Source of the DNA: Cladocopium goreaui
Lineage: Eukaryota > Sar > Dinophyceae > Suessiales > Symbiodiniaceae
NCBI GenBank assembly: GCA_947184155.2
Contig: CAMXCT020001491.1
Location: forward strand, 417,501 to 481,500
Length of the DNA stretch: 64,000 nt
Direction of reading: 5' to 3'
Positions 28,401-39,252 of the stretch are shown in pieces; position 1 is the stretch's first letter; each line of letters starts with the position of its first letter. Made by a program: the position numbers and the translations under genes. Under the pieces are notes generated by a model, which worked only from the letters and a program-made list of their open reading frames with translations, ran no database searches and was not told the origin of the DNA.

Positions 28401-31166
28401 TTTATAACCAGTTATAACTCATAAACGGCCATAACTGTATGCAGTGGTGGAATTCTAGTGAGTTGTGTTTTTCTGTATCCCATTGGGACTGGAATATCAA
28501 TAGCTTTCATGATGATAGTTGATGATAGTTATGATAGTTGATGTATCCATCCTCTTTGCAGGTAAGCTAGGGAACTGCTGGAACCACTGACTAAGCCTGT
28601 AAGCATCGTTCACAAATGCCCTCAAGTTCTTGCAAGGGACACTCTGGGCCAGTTCACATGTTGACATGTTGAGGAACCAGTTTTGTCAAAGATTTGCGGC
28701 TTCAAGTAACCACAATAGCAGCTACCATCAAGTGCCCGAGAGAACTTTAGGAAGGGATACAAATAGAATAAATAGAATCAAATCAGGCTTAATTACAAAT
28801 GTTTACAACATCATTTGCATGAATCTGCCATGTTTTTTTTTTGGGGATGTGTTTCAAAATTTATCTATTCCGAATCTGCATGATTCCTCTTCAGGACCTT
28901 TACCACTGTCACGTGCTTCAGCGTCCTGAAAAGACGAGGATGCTTCACCTAACCTGGCTTCGGATGGCTGTCATGGGAAATGCTGGTGGGATCTGCTGGC
29001 TAAATCCCATGTCTTTATATCTACCCTTTGGTAAAGGAACATAACTATGGGACCCGGGAAATCACCATTTTTATGGGAAAATCAGCTATAAATGGCAGTA
29101 AACTTTTACATAACTATGGGAAATCACCATGCTATTTTTATGGGAAAATCAACTATTTCTATGGCAATCTTCAATAGCTATGTTTACCAGAGGGCACACT
29201 AGACTGTACACCCTTTCAAAAACTCCATGCCATCTATGCCCGCACAAACTGTCATTTGGCAAATCACCTGAGTTTACGGGACTTTTTCCCATCATGCTGA
29301 TGCCTTACAAGGACGTGCCCAGGGTGCCCGGGCCGGCCTGCCAGCATTCTTTTGCGCGATGCCAAGGTTGTTGTGGGCATTGGACAGTGCGGATCTTTCC
29401 TGGGCAGCTGGACATAGCTGGACAGCTCCGGCAATCAACAATATTCAATGATGGCCAGCTGGGAGATCCCCTATAAATGGAGGTTTTGATGAGAAAACCA
29501 ACTTTACATGCGAGACTTTCTAGCCAGATGGTAATTCATGCAGCCAAATCATGCCCCCTCTTTGCCACCAGCCAAAAGCGCGACAGAATGTGGAAAATCT
29601 TCCGTGTTCACAATTTGACCGTACTACCCGGCTGCTTCGCTGTGTGGATCTTGTTGCAGATCACAGCGAAGCTCTCAGAGATCTGTTTGACATCCATCCC
29701 CCGCACTGCCGCGATCAGCGTCCTCCAAAATGTCCACGCTAAACTCCTGCAGTTCTAGCTGTACCACTGCCTGTAACAGCAACGATGGGAGCCAAGCATC
29801 AGAGTTGATTCCTGACACTGAACTCAATCATTTGAAAATAAATGGAAGTTCCCAAACAATGAATTCTTTGGTTCAATAGTTCCACAATGTTCCGTAGCAT
29901 CCGAGAAGATGTGTCGGAAAATTATCATCGCTCCGTCAACAGCAGGGGATGCACCAAAACCACCGATTGCGCCGGAGAATCCATGCTGGACAAACTGGAA
30001 GAAACCGCAGCCCAGTATGGCTTTACAACAAAATCCTCCATGCTTTCTATCATCCGTTGACAGGATTTCTCCCAACACACAAGATACAACTGGTGGAAAT
30101 TTGGCGAACAAAGAGGGAAAATCACCGATTCCCCCCTCTTATGGCTATCATTTGCTTGGAATACCTTGCAGTGACCATGATTATGGTTAATGAAGTCCCT
30201 AAAAAATCTAAAAACCCAATTGTTGATGGTTAAATTTTGGTTAAATCATGTTGAATCACCATTAATCGTCATGAATCCCATGAATGGTGAATATGGTTCC
30301 CCATGGATCCTGGTTGCCAACCCTGGGATGCCGCGGAAACCACCTCCCAACTGGAAACTGCATCAGCCCACTGCCGTAGTCGCAGGTGCACCTGGGTACG
30401 GTGCCCCAGTTCGGAATCGCTAAGTTGGTGCCAAAAAGTCCAATATCTAGGGTTGATTAGGGGGTTATATCATGTTATATCGAACTAGTTAATGGCGGAT
30501 TATAAACCAACTCATAACTGGGGGAACACCACTTTGTAGCTGTTGAAGAGTATGTTCCTGATCAGTCCCTGATAGTTGGGAGATTCTTAAATTAGATTGA
30601 TTACCCTCTGGTAAACTAACATAACTATGGAAAATCACCCTTTTTAATGGGAAAATCCACTGTAAATGGCCATTTTCAATAGCTATGTTAGTTTACCAGA
30701 GGGTAATCAACCCGTGGGGAATGTCAAAAAAAAAACGACCCATCAGACTCCAGGCGGAACTGCACCCATTTTTTGGCGATAGTAAACCCATCCAACATCA
30801 CTAAAAAATCGATAATCAACAGTCAACCCATCATATCCCCATGTTTCCCACCATTTTCCCATAGGTTTCACCAATTTTTCGGACGAAATTTCCAAGCTTT
30901 CCCCATAGTTTTCATGAGTTTTCATCATTTTTCACTGGATTTCTTCAGATCTCAGCATTTTCCCCATTTTCCCTAGGATTTCCCCTGGTTTTTCCCAGGT
31001 TTCCATAGGTTTCCCCTAGTTTTTCCAGGTTTCCATAGCGCGCCTTGCCCTGCAACGACCGGGCGCCGATCTCCTCGCGCCGCTGCCGGTGACGCTGCGC
31101 CGCCTGGACGGCCTCCGCCAGCAGCGGCAGCGCGGCGCTGGGCGAGGCGTCGGCCAGGGCGCGGGC
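22455..31166 (-). CDS. TPR protein, kinesin-light-chain-like repeats, with C-terminus (exon block B)
   Basis: Exons in order are 31166-31026, 29770-29710, 28173-28080, 26603-26495, 25103-25009, 23607-23538, 22978-22862 and 22532-22455, ending at TAA 22457-22455. Phases match at every junction; donors are GA, GC, GT, GT, GT, GC and GC. The joined protein has TPR-like helices: LPLLAEAVQAAQRHRQRREE, QILQNAAQCLLVQGKAAEAR, then ALCERPLEICQRLFGDRHGT, then NAIASYAKSLDIF, followed by a coiled-coil-like Leu/Gln segment (RLQQLLQQTRGELAQLVALA) and an Ala-rich tail. The ERPLEICQRLFGD string, created only by joining two exons, matches the kinesin-light-chain TPR style. No start codon was found. It may be the 3' part of the same gene as the TPR exons at 33230-38847. 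Confidence 0.65.
22692..22806. mobile_element. TACCCTCTGG-family MITE, GGTTATTTAACATAGCC subtype
   Basis: Perfect ends, TACCCTCTGGTTATTTAACA to TTAAATAACCAGAGGGTA. It begins 55 nt past the proposed donor of TPR exon 22978-22862. Confidence 0.85.
23125..23233. mobile_element. TACCCTCTGG-family MITE, CATGCTATTAATGG subtype
   Basis: TACCCTCTGGTAAACATACA to ACATTACCAGGGGGTA. Confidence 0.75.
24040..24170. repeat. Pair of hairpins with TTAGCTC..CCGGAGCTAA
   Basis: TTAGCTCCTCCGGAGCTAAG near 24042 and TTAGCTCATCCGGAGCTAAG near 24140, each followed by CGCAAGTAT. Each forms a short perfect stem. Confidence 0.6.
24690..24784. mobile_element. One-sided TACCCTCTGG-family MITE
   Basis: The core ATCACCATTTTTAATAGG and the right arm AGTTTACCAGAGGCTA are present; the left end is missing. 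Confidence 0.5.
25261..25333. mobile_element. Truncated CTGGTTGGTGG element
   Basis: The left half CTGGTTGGTGGTTTTTCGCC to GATGATGAAATTTC stops where the MITE at 25334 begins; no right half follows. Confidence 0.6.
25334..25443. mobile_element. TACCCTCTGG-family MITE with a divergent core
   Basis: The ends TACCCTCTGGTAAATTAACA and TAATTTACCAGAGGGTA are standard. The middle instead carries GACCCTGGCAGTTGTCGG and CAGGGTCCAAC. Confidence 0.7.
26033..26215. mobile_element. Two TACCCTCTGG MITEs joined in tandem
   Basis: One copy runs from TACCCTCTGGTAAACTAAGA to a CAGGTAAACTAACAG junction, where a second copy begins and ends at AAATTACCAGAGGGATA. Confidence 0.7.
26334..26458. mobile_element. TACCNTCCGGTAATCAAA-family MITE
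   Basis: TACCCTTCGGTAATCAAACA to AATGTTTGATGGAGGGTA. It ends 37 nt from exon 26495-26603, on the donor side. Confidence 0.65.
26616..26711. mobile_element. GGATTGGTTTAAGG inverted-repeat element
   Basis: TGGATTGGTTTAAGGGAAAA is mirrored by TTTTCCCTTAAACCAATCC, with an inner AACCGG / GGTTTCC pair. Relatives lie at 33362 and 43876, with a half copy at 6180-6212. Confidence 0.75.
27472..27835. repeat. Minisatellite, about five units of 60-80 bp
   Basis: The unit has GTGCAAGCGAACGTTAACAT, a run of CCCCACC, ATGCGTGACGTAGCATCAAC and TTCATGACGCAA. On the minus strand it shares GCTACGTCAC, GGTGGGGTGGGG and TTAACGTTC with the minisatellite at 32222-32610. It lies in an intron of the TPR gene. Confidence 0.9.
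28219..28332. mobile_element. TACCCTCTGG-family MITE, GGTTATTTAACATAGCC subtype
   Basis: TACCCTCTTGTTATTTAACA to TTAAATAACCAGATGGTA; 46 nt upstream of the acceptor of TPR exon 28173-28080. Confidence 0.8.
29023..29195. mobile_element. Compound TACCCTCTGG-family MITE
   Basis: TACCCTTTGGTAAAGGAACA opens one copy. A second left arm (GTAAACTTTTACATAACTAT) begins mid-way, and a single right end GTTTACCAGAGGGCA closes both. Confidence 0.65.
30602..30705. mobile_element. TACCCTCTGG-family MITE, near-consensus
   Basis: TACCCTCTGGTAAACTAACA to TAGTTTACCAGAGGGTA with few internal changes; a good reference copy for the family. Confidence 0.87.
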
Positions 31167-31205
31167 CTAAGGGATGGATAGACATTTTATATAGTGGTTA
31201 TATAA

Positions 31206-31303
31206 CTGGTTGGTGGTTTCAACCCATCTGAAAAATATTAGTCAGTTGGGGTTACTATTCCCAATATATGGAAAAATAAAAAATGTTCCAAACCACCGAC
31301 CAG
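31206..31303. mobile_element. CTGGTTGGTGG-family element
   Basis: CTGGTTGGTGGTTTCAACCC to TCCAAACCACCGACCAG. Confidence 0.7.
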
Positions 31304-31329
31304 ATAAGTTATATATGTGGTATAATATG

Positions 31330-32130
31330 ATACCATTGGATATATATATATATATATATGTATGCATATATATATATATAATGGTTATAAAATGGTTATA
31401 TATATATATATGATGGTTATATATAATTAGACAATTATAATGGATATATATATATATATATGTGATGGTTATAACTATATCCATAGAATAGATATATATA
31501 TATCCAATGGTAAATCCATATGGTATTTGTATGTGGATATTCACATATATAATCATATATATATATATACATATATATATACATATGGATTGATATTGAG
31601 ACATGTTTCCATAATAATGGGTGTTAAAGGCCACAATATTGATGGCCATGATTGATATATGGGAAATGGGTGGTGTATATTATAGTGTTTTATATGATAA
31701 TAGTTTGTTTTGATTAAAGGTTGTTAATGGTTGTATATCATATTTCTCCCAAGCAATTACTAATACATATGTATATATATATATATTTATTTATTTAATG
31801 GCATGATTAATTTACATGAAATACCTCCCAGGTATTATGGTATTATTTAATGATACCTATTAAATGGATATGGAATTCATGGTATATATTTCTATATATC
31901 ATCCTATACTTCCATTGTATATGTATATGTATATATACGGTGTATATATATATATATGGTGTCATTATATGTATAAATAAAACATGATGATGTAAATAAA
32001 TAATGTGTTTACATTAATATATACATGATGGATTATATATATATATAATTGTTGTTGTGATATATGAATATATATATATATATATCTATGTAATAGATAC
32101 CATCTAATATGGATATCTCTATATATCCTA
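31330..32130. repeat. TA-rich microsatellite region
   Basis: Repeated TATATATA blocks separated by ATGGTTATA-type units over about 800 bp. No coding sequence is visible. Confidence 0.75.
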
Positions 32131-32161
32131 TGGTGTATGTATGGTGTATATGGATATAGTT

Positions 32162-32901
32162 GGTACCCGGCGCATAGACGGCCGTGGACCGAAATACATA
32201 TTTTAGCAAAAGGGGGTTGGGTGGGGTGGGCGGGGATATTAACGTTCATGTACCTTGCCTACATACGTGGATGCTACGCTGCTGCTACGTCACTGGGCAT
32301 GGGTGGGGTGGGGGGGATATTAACGTTCATGTACCTTGCCTACATACGTGGATGCTACGCTGCTGCTACGTCACTGGGCATGGGTGGGGTGGGGGGGATA
32401 TTAACGTTCATGTACCTTGCCTACATACGTGGATGCTACGCTGCTGCTACGTCACTGGGCATGGGGGGGGTGGGGGGGATATTAACGTTCATGTACCTTG
32501 CCTACATACGTGGATGCTACGCTGTTGCTACGTCACTGGGCATGGGTGGGGTCGGGGGGATATTAACGTTCATGTACCTTGCCTACATACGTGGATGCTA
32601 CGCTGCTGCGAATTTTTTGGAACACTTGGAAGACCTCCTGTCGCAGGATTGATGCTGTCAGATGAGGAAAAAAAGAAGCAAATCCTGGCATAGACAAAGT
32701 AGTTACGTCATTTCAAAAAAGCATTAAAAGTATCGTTTCGCTGAGGCGAAAACGCCATATAGCTAACTTTCCAATGGAATTCAGCCACAAAAAGTGTATA
32801 CACCTGAAACTTGAGAAATCCCCTTACAAACGCACAGAAAATCAATGCTGGATGATACTCAATCTTCATTTTGAGCCACGGCCGTCTATGCGCCGGGTTC
32901 C
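32162..32901. mobile_element. 740-bp inverted-repeat element carrying an 81-bp minisatellite
   Basis: The left end at 32165-32187 and the right end at 32876-32898 are perfect 23-bp inverted repeats (ACCCGGCGCATAGACGGC..), extended by GGT / TCC. TAGTT occurs just outside both ends (32157-32161 and 32902-32906), a likely 5-bp target duplication. The interior holds five tandem units of about 81 bp and a unique 3' part. No transposase frame is present, so it would be non-autonomous. Confidence 0.8.
32222..32610. repeat. 81-bp tandem repeat, about five units
   Basis: The unit contains GATATTAACGTTCATGTACC, TTGCCTACATACGTGGATGC, TACGCTGCTGCTACGTCACT and GGGCATGGGTGGGGTGGG. Because 81 is divisible by three, two plus frames stay open through the array (171 and 169 codons); both are judged artefacts. 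Confidence 0.92.
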
Positions 32902-33073
32902 TAGTTACATCTACCATAAACCATAGTGAAGCTACTCACTTGTTTCTCATCATTTTCCCTTATGGAGAGGTTGGAGATTGTTTTCCTCGTTGTTGGTGGA
33001 TTTAGGTTCGTGGATTTACTCGATGATGTTACTCTATTATATGCTGGGGAAAAAAAAACTGCCCTTTTGGGAA

Positions 33074-33186
33074 TACCCTCTGGTAAACAAACATAGCTAT
33101 TGAAAATGGCCATAGAAATAGTGGATTTACCCATTAATAGCATGGTGGATCTTTCCCATAGTTATGTAAACCTTTACCAAAGGGTA
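33074..33186. mobile_element. TACCCTCTGG-family MITE
   Basis: TACCCTCTGGTAAACAAACA to ACCTTTACCAAAGGGTA; about 45 nt past the donor of TPR exon 33335-33230. Confidence 0.8.
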
Positions 33187-33229
33187 GATCCGAGTTTTTC
33201 AGGGAAATTGTGCCTGGAATCATCCCTGC

Positions 33230-36200
33230 CAAGAACTTGGCAGCCTGGTTCTGGGTTCTGGTCCTGCCAAGGTGCTTGATCTGTCAAGGCTTTAGCACCA
33301 CTGGGTCCCGCAGACTTTGCTGCGTCCTCCTCCTCCTGACGGGACGCCATGAGATCACAACGGATTGGTGGGAAAATCTTAACCGGAAAATCCCAGGATT
33401 TTCTGGAAAAATAACATGGTTTCCGGTTTTCAGATTTTCCCACCAACCCATTGATGAATTTGATGTCTGCATTACCTGTACTACTCCAAATATAGCCATT
33501 CATAGTTCCTGATAAAGGGCGCCACACCAAATCATACAATACGCAAGCGGTACAAAGGGATCCTCCACGACGTGGGAGCATCCTTCATTTTTGTGAGCTA
33601 AAAGGATCCAACAACCATAGTCACCAACCTCTTGGGTGCAAAAAAACACATCTAAACAAAAATGAATGCCATAAAAATTGAGGACATACCCGCTATCTCC
33701 CAATCATCACCCCGAATCGCTTACGTTAGTATTGGACATTGAGGAAAGATGTGTGTATATATATATACGCATAAAACAAATATCCCAAGATTCTGTAGTA
33801 TATAATTAGCAATCTCAATAGTCAATAGATATCAATAGTATATATACCCAATAACAATATCCCATGGAGTGCCCCACAAAAAAGGTATAAAAGATCAGCT
33901 TCTACACCAGCCAGGTCGGACCAGTCGTCTCCTGTTGCCTCTTGGCCTCCAATTTCGCCACGGCACGGTCGATTTCTTTGCCTTTGGAAGGGAGATCACC
34001 ATGATCATCGACGGGGGGCTGAACAATCTAGATGAACACAATGAACACGTAATAGTTAGAGGATATTCAAGGTGGTGCCCCATAGTTTGCGAAATTCGAT
34101 AAGTTGGTTTATCGTTTATATAACTAGGGGATTTAGAGGGGTTAAACCGGGGTATGGATATGTCAAACTAGTTGTATGGGCTTGCAAACCAACAAACATA
34201 ACCATATCATTGGAGAACAACTGGGCTGCTCTCATAACATCTGGGCGCCTTTGAGTCACCCACTACCAAAGCCTCAAGCCCTCCCTCTGTGAGAACCGGC
34301 CTAGCTGTAGCAATGCTGGCTCCTCTGTGGTGGAAGGCAACCGGCATTTATAGGGGGCCCAATTGATGTAATTGATGTGACCCCCTGTTCTATTGGTCGC
34401 TTCCCACCAAGATTCCATGCAAAAATTACTTTCGGAATCTTTCGGACATTTTCCAGCATCAGCTGCGCCTTTTTTTTACCCCGGCACCCGGTCCTGTGGA
34501 TATCTGTTCAGTCCCAACTTCAACGCCTCTCTCGCTTCCAAACAGCGACCGCGGCGTAGTCGGGCACGAGCCAGTTGGAAGTGACCCCTGGGCTCATGGC
34601 ACGGTGGGGACAGCGGGAACCACCGGAAAACTCAGGAGCTGAACCATCAAAAAACTGATTGGAAGATGCCTCTCCACACAACATATATGGGTTGAGAAAA
34701 AACATTAACATCATATTAACATCATAAAACATCATTAACAATCATTCATCAACCAATTTTTTGGGTGATTTACATATATAAACATATATTAACATATATG
34801 AACAAATATTAACTATCATTAGCATATATTAACATATATCAATATATATATATATATATATATTCAGCATCATTAGTTCACCATGTTTTTTGGGATCTGT
34901 GTATCCCAACCATGGCCCCATGGCCCCATGGCCAAGGCGCTTGGAGGAAGCCGCCGTCGTCGTCGCGGTCGTCGTAGCATCCTGGAGCTCCACGGCCGTG
35001 GTGGCGTCGTGTTCCGCGTCCTTCCAGAGCTCCAGGGCCGAGTTGGCAATGGCGCGGTTCCTGGGCGGCTGGCGCTGGATGGGTTGGAGGATGATGTGTT
35101 GGTCAAAACTGTTATGTCATAACTTAATCATCATTTTACCTGTTGAACATGATTTAGTTTTGACAGTTGATCATTTTTTCCTAGTTTGGTGGGCTCAATC
35201 CTTCTGAAAAATATCCCAGTCTGGTTGGGGAAAATAAAAAATGATCCAAACCACCAACCAGAGAACATATTATGATAATTAATGACGGTACAGATACCGT
35301 CATAACAACCATTATAACCAGATAGATCATGATCTTTGGTATGAATATAACCTGATAGATTATAATGATTGTTATAGGATATATGATCATGATCATTCTA
35401 GCCAGCATCAAACATAGCCAGTTGATCATGATCTTCATATGTATTCAGCAACCAACTTCAGTGTTTTTCGGAGCATCTCCACTGAGTTGGATGACGCTCC
35501 AACCGTAAGTTTGGGGAGGGTTGGGGTTGGGGAATGTTGTTGATAATATGAGCTGTATGATGATTATTGCGCGTTTTTCCCGGAAAAAAAAAAAAAACAT
35601 TGTTGTTACTATCACTTTTCATTATTGTATTTATGATTAGTATTGTTATTATTATCTTGGATTGCTAATACTTCTTATGATTATTAGTATTGTTATTTTT
35701 CATATATTTATTACTATTATTAGTACTATTCAATATATATATATGTGTGTGTTCTATATTTATGTGTATATATATATATTACCATATCACAATTGGATGA
35801 TGATGATGATGACGATGATGATGATCATCATCATGATAATGACTATATTAGTATTATCATCATCATTCTGGTGATCATGATTACGATGATCATCATGATT
35901 ATTATGATTATCATGCAGTATTTGTGTCCCTATCACTATTGGATGATGATTATGACATGTTATCTGATTGTAATGATGCTTGTGGATATGATGATGCTTG
36001 TGGGTATGATGATGATGATGATGATGATGATGATTAAATTAATATATAATAATAACAATAATAGCAATTATTGTTATTGGCAGTGATTTGTATTGGTATG
36101 GTGATGATTGCTATTTGTTATGTTTGATAATATTCGAATTAGAACCATGTGTGTGTGGTTTGAAGATTATTAGTATGGTTGTACATTGTTGCATCTTGTG

Positions 36201-38847
36201 CAAATCTATAATTACACATATAACTTTACTTTTCTACAAATGATGATGATTGCATGCTCCATCCCCCCACATCAACCCGGCAAGTGGCAAATGGTAGGTG
36301 GCGTTGTTGGGGTCAATCTTGATGGCCTTGCTGTAGTACTTGATGGCCTCGCTGTCGCCAAAAACAAGTTCTCGGCATTTCAGGACATTGCGGTACGACC
36401 GTATCATCATTCCAAATTTTCCAAATTTCAAAGCTTCTTCCATTTTTCCATGCGTTGACCACCCTGACCACACCTTGGGGTACTTCTTCTTCCCCATGGC
36501 ACGGTTGCCCTTCTTCTTTTTCATTTCTGCGTCGCTGGTGCTGCCAGAACTCTCCTGCCGAAACCGCTTGAGGGACTGGTTGGTGGGTGTCTTCCAATAT
36601 CTCCCAAGAAAGAAATAGGAAAAACGAGTTCCATGCAGAAATGGGCTAGTGACGGCCAGTGGGATCCCAATGTCCGATCCACAGCTTATGAGAAAATTCT
36701 AGATGGAGTGAGTTCGTTTCAAGCATTGATTGATCCGAATAACTTGAGCCTCTGCAAGGATCAACCCAGCACAGAAACCCGCAAACGAGCGAGCTTTCGA
36801 AAAACCACACGAAAAACAACATGAGTGTAGTACTGAAGCACCCTCCCAAATCAACTTATAAGATGTATAGGTATAATATGTACAATGAACCCCAATAACA
36901 TGCAGTTATGACCCGAAATACCAGTTATAAGTCAGTGACCCCCAAATCATCCATTTATAGATAAAATTCCATTATAAACCATCCAGCTTTTGGGGTAGCT
37001 CCATTTTAGGAAACCTCCATTTAGAAGTTGCCACAAGGTCCCCATACTTAGCTAAATTGGTGCCAGTAACTCCAATTTCACTATGGTTTATGGTCTGGGC
37101 AAATGATAATATTTCACTAAGCTGAATTAAGGCCATTTGGGGATGATTTCCCTTATTAACCATGATTCCTAGATATATTGACATACTTATTATGGCACTA
37201 TGTTTTTTTTCAGCCAACAAACATCACTGGGGGGGGGCATTTATAACTTGCCACCAGTTCAATAGGGTCACCTCATCACTCGTGGTAGGCGGCGTGGGTG
37301 GTGTCTGCTTGCATCCGAAGATGTGCGACATGGCGGCGCAGCGCGCGCAGCGCGTATCGGCCAGGCAGGACTGATGGAATGCTTCAAGAAATGGGGATTC
37401 ATGAATAGCATATCCTGGCAAATAGAGGGATGCATATTATATATAGATAGATAATAGATGGATATGTTTTAATAAACATATACAGTTAAACATATACAGT
37501 TATAATACATATATATATATATAGATACATATTTATATAGAGAGATATACATATTTGAATACACACACATATATATATATATATCATGATATATTTCATA
37601 CCAGTGGTTTGTATTGAAGAAACCACTGATATCAAGGAACATCCTGGGTTTTCGGGTAGGTTGGCTCATAAGGGACCCCAATAGCTGGATGGTTTATTTC
37701 ATGGAAAATCATATTAAAATGGGATATGAAAATGGGAACATGATGGGAATATTATGGGATTTTATAAAATGAATAATTATATCTATAAATGGATGATTTG
37801 GGGGTACCCCTATTTTAGGAAACCATTAAATGGTTATCATGAACCATAAATGGGAGTATCATGACCCATCTATAAATGAATGATTTAGGAGTATCCCCAT
37901 TTTGAGAACCCACCATAAATAAATACCTCGAAAATATAGGGAATGGGGAAAGAACCGTTTCAGTACCTATGGTGAGAGTTTTTGTTTGGCTGTTGTCATC
38001 TCAAAGCTTAACCATCTATGTCACAGCGGTGCTTGGAAAATGTTGGTGTGGTGTTGGGCGCAAACAGCTACATGGATTTGGCTGTTTGGAGTTTTGAGCC
38101 CCAGAGCCATGTGTCTTTTTGCGCATGTGTCCAACCAAATGCCAGCCCTGAAAATCTACCGGGACTAGCTTTGGTAGGGGAAGCAAACCAGGGTTGCTTT
38201 ATTATTGGTTGTGCCAGAAGACCGAGATGGTGTTGCAACAACCCTGCCATACGAGATGACGACAAAATCTGCAAGGCAGCCCACAGCTTTGATCCCAGTC
38301 CTGATAATCTATCCCTATCTTGGGGATAAGTTATGACAAGTTTCCCTACTTCATCAACTAACCTCGCTATTTGACTCGGGGCTATACCTCGCATCCTGTA
38401 ATCGCACCATTTCCTTATGGCGTAACGGGACAGCGAACGGGACACGGGTGATCCACAGGGCGAGGAAGGTTCGAGTGGCGCATTGTTTGCGAGACTTGAA
38501 GAATTCAGCTGATGTCCCACAATTGCAGTCAGCTATCCACTGGCTATCCACCACAAAAAGACCCAATATAGAAGAAATGAGAAACAATTTTTTTTGGATC
38601 CACATGTATCATACATCCACCTCACACCATCACCAAATTCACATCCCCCAACAAAAACACACAGAAAACAATCAGAAAACAATCCACTTCCAGAACCTCC
38701 CAGAGATCTTTGTCGCCCTTAGAGGAAATCCAATCCCGCCGTGCCGGCCGCGTCGGGTCCCAGCGCGGGCTCGGGAGGTGCTCGCGGAGGCGGTTGGCTC
38801 AGGCGCCAGTACTGCTCGCTGGAACCGCTGGAGGGGGTCCAAGAGAC
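33230..38847 (-). CDS. TPR protein, co-chaperone-like repeats (exon block A)
   Basis: Exons in order are 38847-38749 (proline-rich, less certain), 37370-37272 (Cys-rich, then PPTPPTT), 36554-36474, 36347-36289, 35060-34982, 34587-34481, 33981-33908 and 33335-33230. Joined in phase, they encode KKKKGNRAMGKKKYPK, then AIKYYSKAIKIDPNNATYH, then LNRAIANSALELWKDAEHDA, then HFQLARARLRRGRCLEAREA. These are three consecutive tetratricopeptide repeats of the STI1/TTC4 style, followed by a charged helix (EIDRAVAKLEAKRQQE) and an acidic tail. TPR solenoids bind partner proteins, often chaperone C-termini. The 36289 donor is GC and is needed to give TYHLNRA. The 34982 donor is GA or GG with one base of slippage. 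No start codon was found. The last exon can end at 33237 (GT donor, phase 0) or 33230 (GC donor, phase 1); the first choice would let it run on into block B. Confidence 0.65.
33362..33450. mobile_element. GGATTGGTGGGAAAATC inverted-repeat element
   Basis: GGATTGGTGGGAAAATCTTA is mirrored by CAGATTTTCCCACCAACCC; inner AACCGGAAA pairs with TTTCCGGTT. Confidence 0.7.
35181..35271. mobile_element. Short CTGGTTGGTGG-family element
   Basis: CTAGTTTGGTGGGCTCAATC to CCAAACCACCAACCAG. Confidence 0.6.
35780..36045. repeat. (GAT)n / ATGATG-rich region
   Basis: Imperfect GATGATGATG and ATCATCATC runs; the frames over it are low-complexity artefacts. Confidence 0.75.
38068..38520 (-). CDS. Hypothetical 150-codon open frame
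   Basis: An uninterrupted minus-strand frame of 150 codons, longer than any accepted exon. The sequence looks compositionally normal (RYAIRKWCDYRMRGIAPSQ, then LVDEVGKLVITYPQDRDRLS) but I recognise no family. It lies between the exons at 38749-38847 and 37272-37370, so it would be intronic. It could be a remnant of an inserted gene or chance. Confidence 0.2.
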   Translation of the reverse strand: MGHQLNSSSLANNAPLEPSSPCGSPVSRSLSRYAIRKWCDYRMRGIAPSQIARLVDEVGKLVITYPQDRDRLSGLGSKLWAALQILSSSRMAGLLQHHLGLLAQPIIKQPWFASPTKASPGRFSGLAFGWTHAQKDTWLWGSKLQTAKSM

Positions 38848-38883
38848 CTGACCATTGTGTTCCTGAGCTGGTCAATGGCCATT

Positions 38884-38962
38884 TCAGGAACCTAAATTGG
38901 AGGTACCTACCATATATAAGGCCTTATATGGTACTAGCGTACCTCCATTTTAGGATCCTGGA
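38884..38962. mobile_element. Short GGAGGTACCTACC-family element
   Basis: CAGGAACCTAAATTGGAGGT to GTACCTCCATTTTAGGATCC, around ACCATATATAAGGCC. Confidence 0.65.
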
Positions 38963-39126
38963 ATTCCCATTGAGCTGAGCTATGACTATGGCATACTATG
39001 GCTATATAGTGGGATATCCCATATAGTAGATATAGTGGGATATCCCATAATATATCATATATCCGATATCCCTTTTTAAGATGTTTCCCTATAGATATGC
39101 CCACTATATCAATGGCCATGACTCAG

Positions 39127-39252
39127 GAACCGATTGATTGGAGGTACCTACCATATATAAGGCCTATTTTTCAGGGCTATGTAAGGGAATATCCCCACAA
39201 AATATGGCCAAACATATGGTACAGTACCTCCATTTTAGGATCCTGGAATTCC
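39127..39252. mobile_element. GGAGGTACCTACC-family element
   Basis: CAGGAACCGATTGATTGGAG to GTACCTCCATTTTAGGATCC, with GCCAAACATATGGTA inside. Confidence 0.65.

Noticed and set aside
29824-30233. Overlapping 90 to 95 codon frames on both strands
   Set aside because: They lie in an intron of the TPR gene, with no splice signals or family pattern.
32137-32693. Two plus-strand frames of about 170 codons with 27-residue repeats
   Set aside because: The 81-bp repeat keeps several frames open by length alone; there are no splice signals or domain, and the strand is opposite to the genes.
38448-38978. A 176-codon plus frame
   Set aside because: It runs through intron, exon 38847-38749 on the other strand and a repeat element; no domain is visible.
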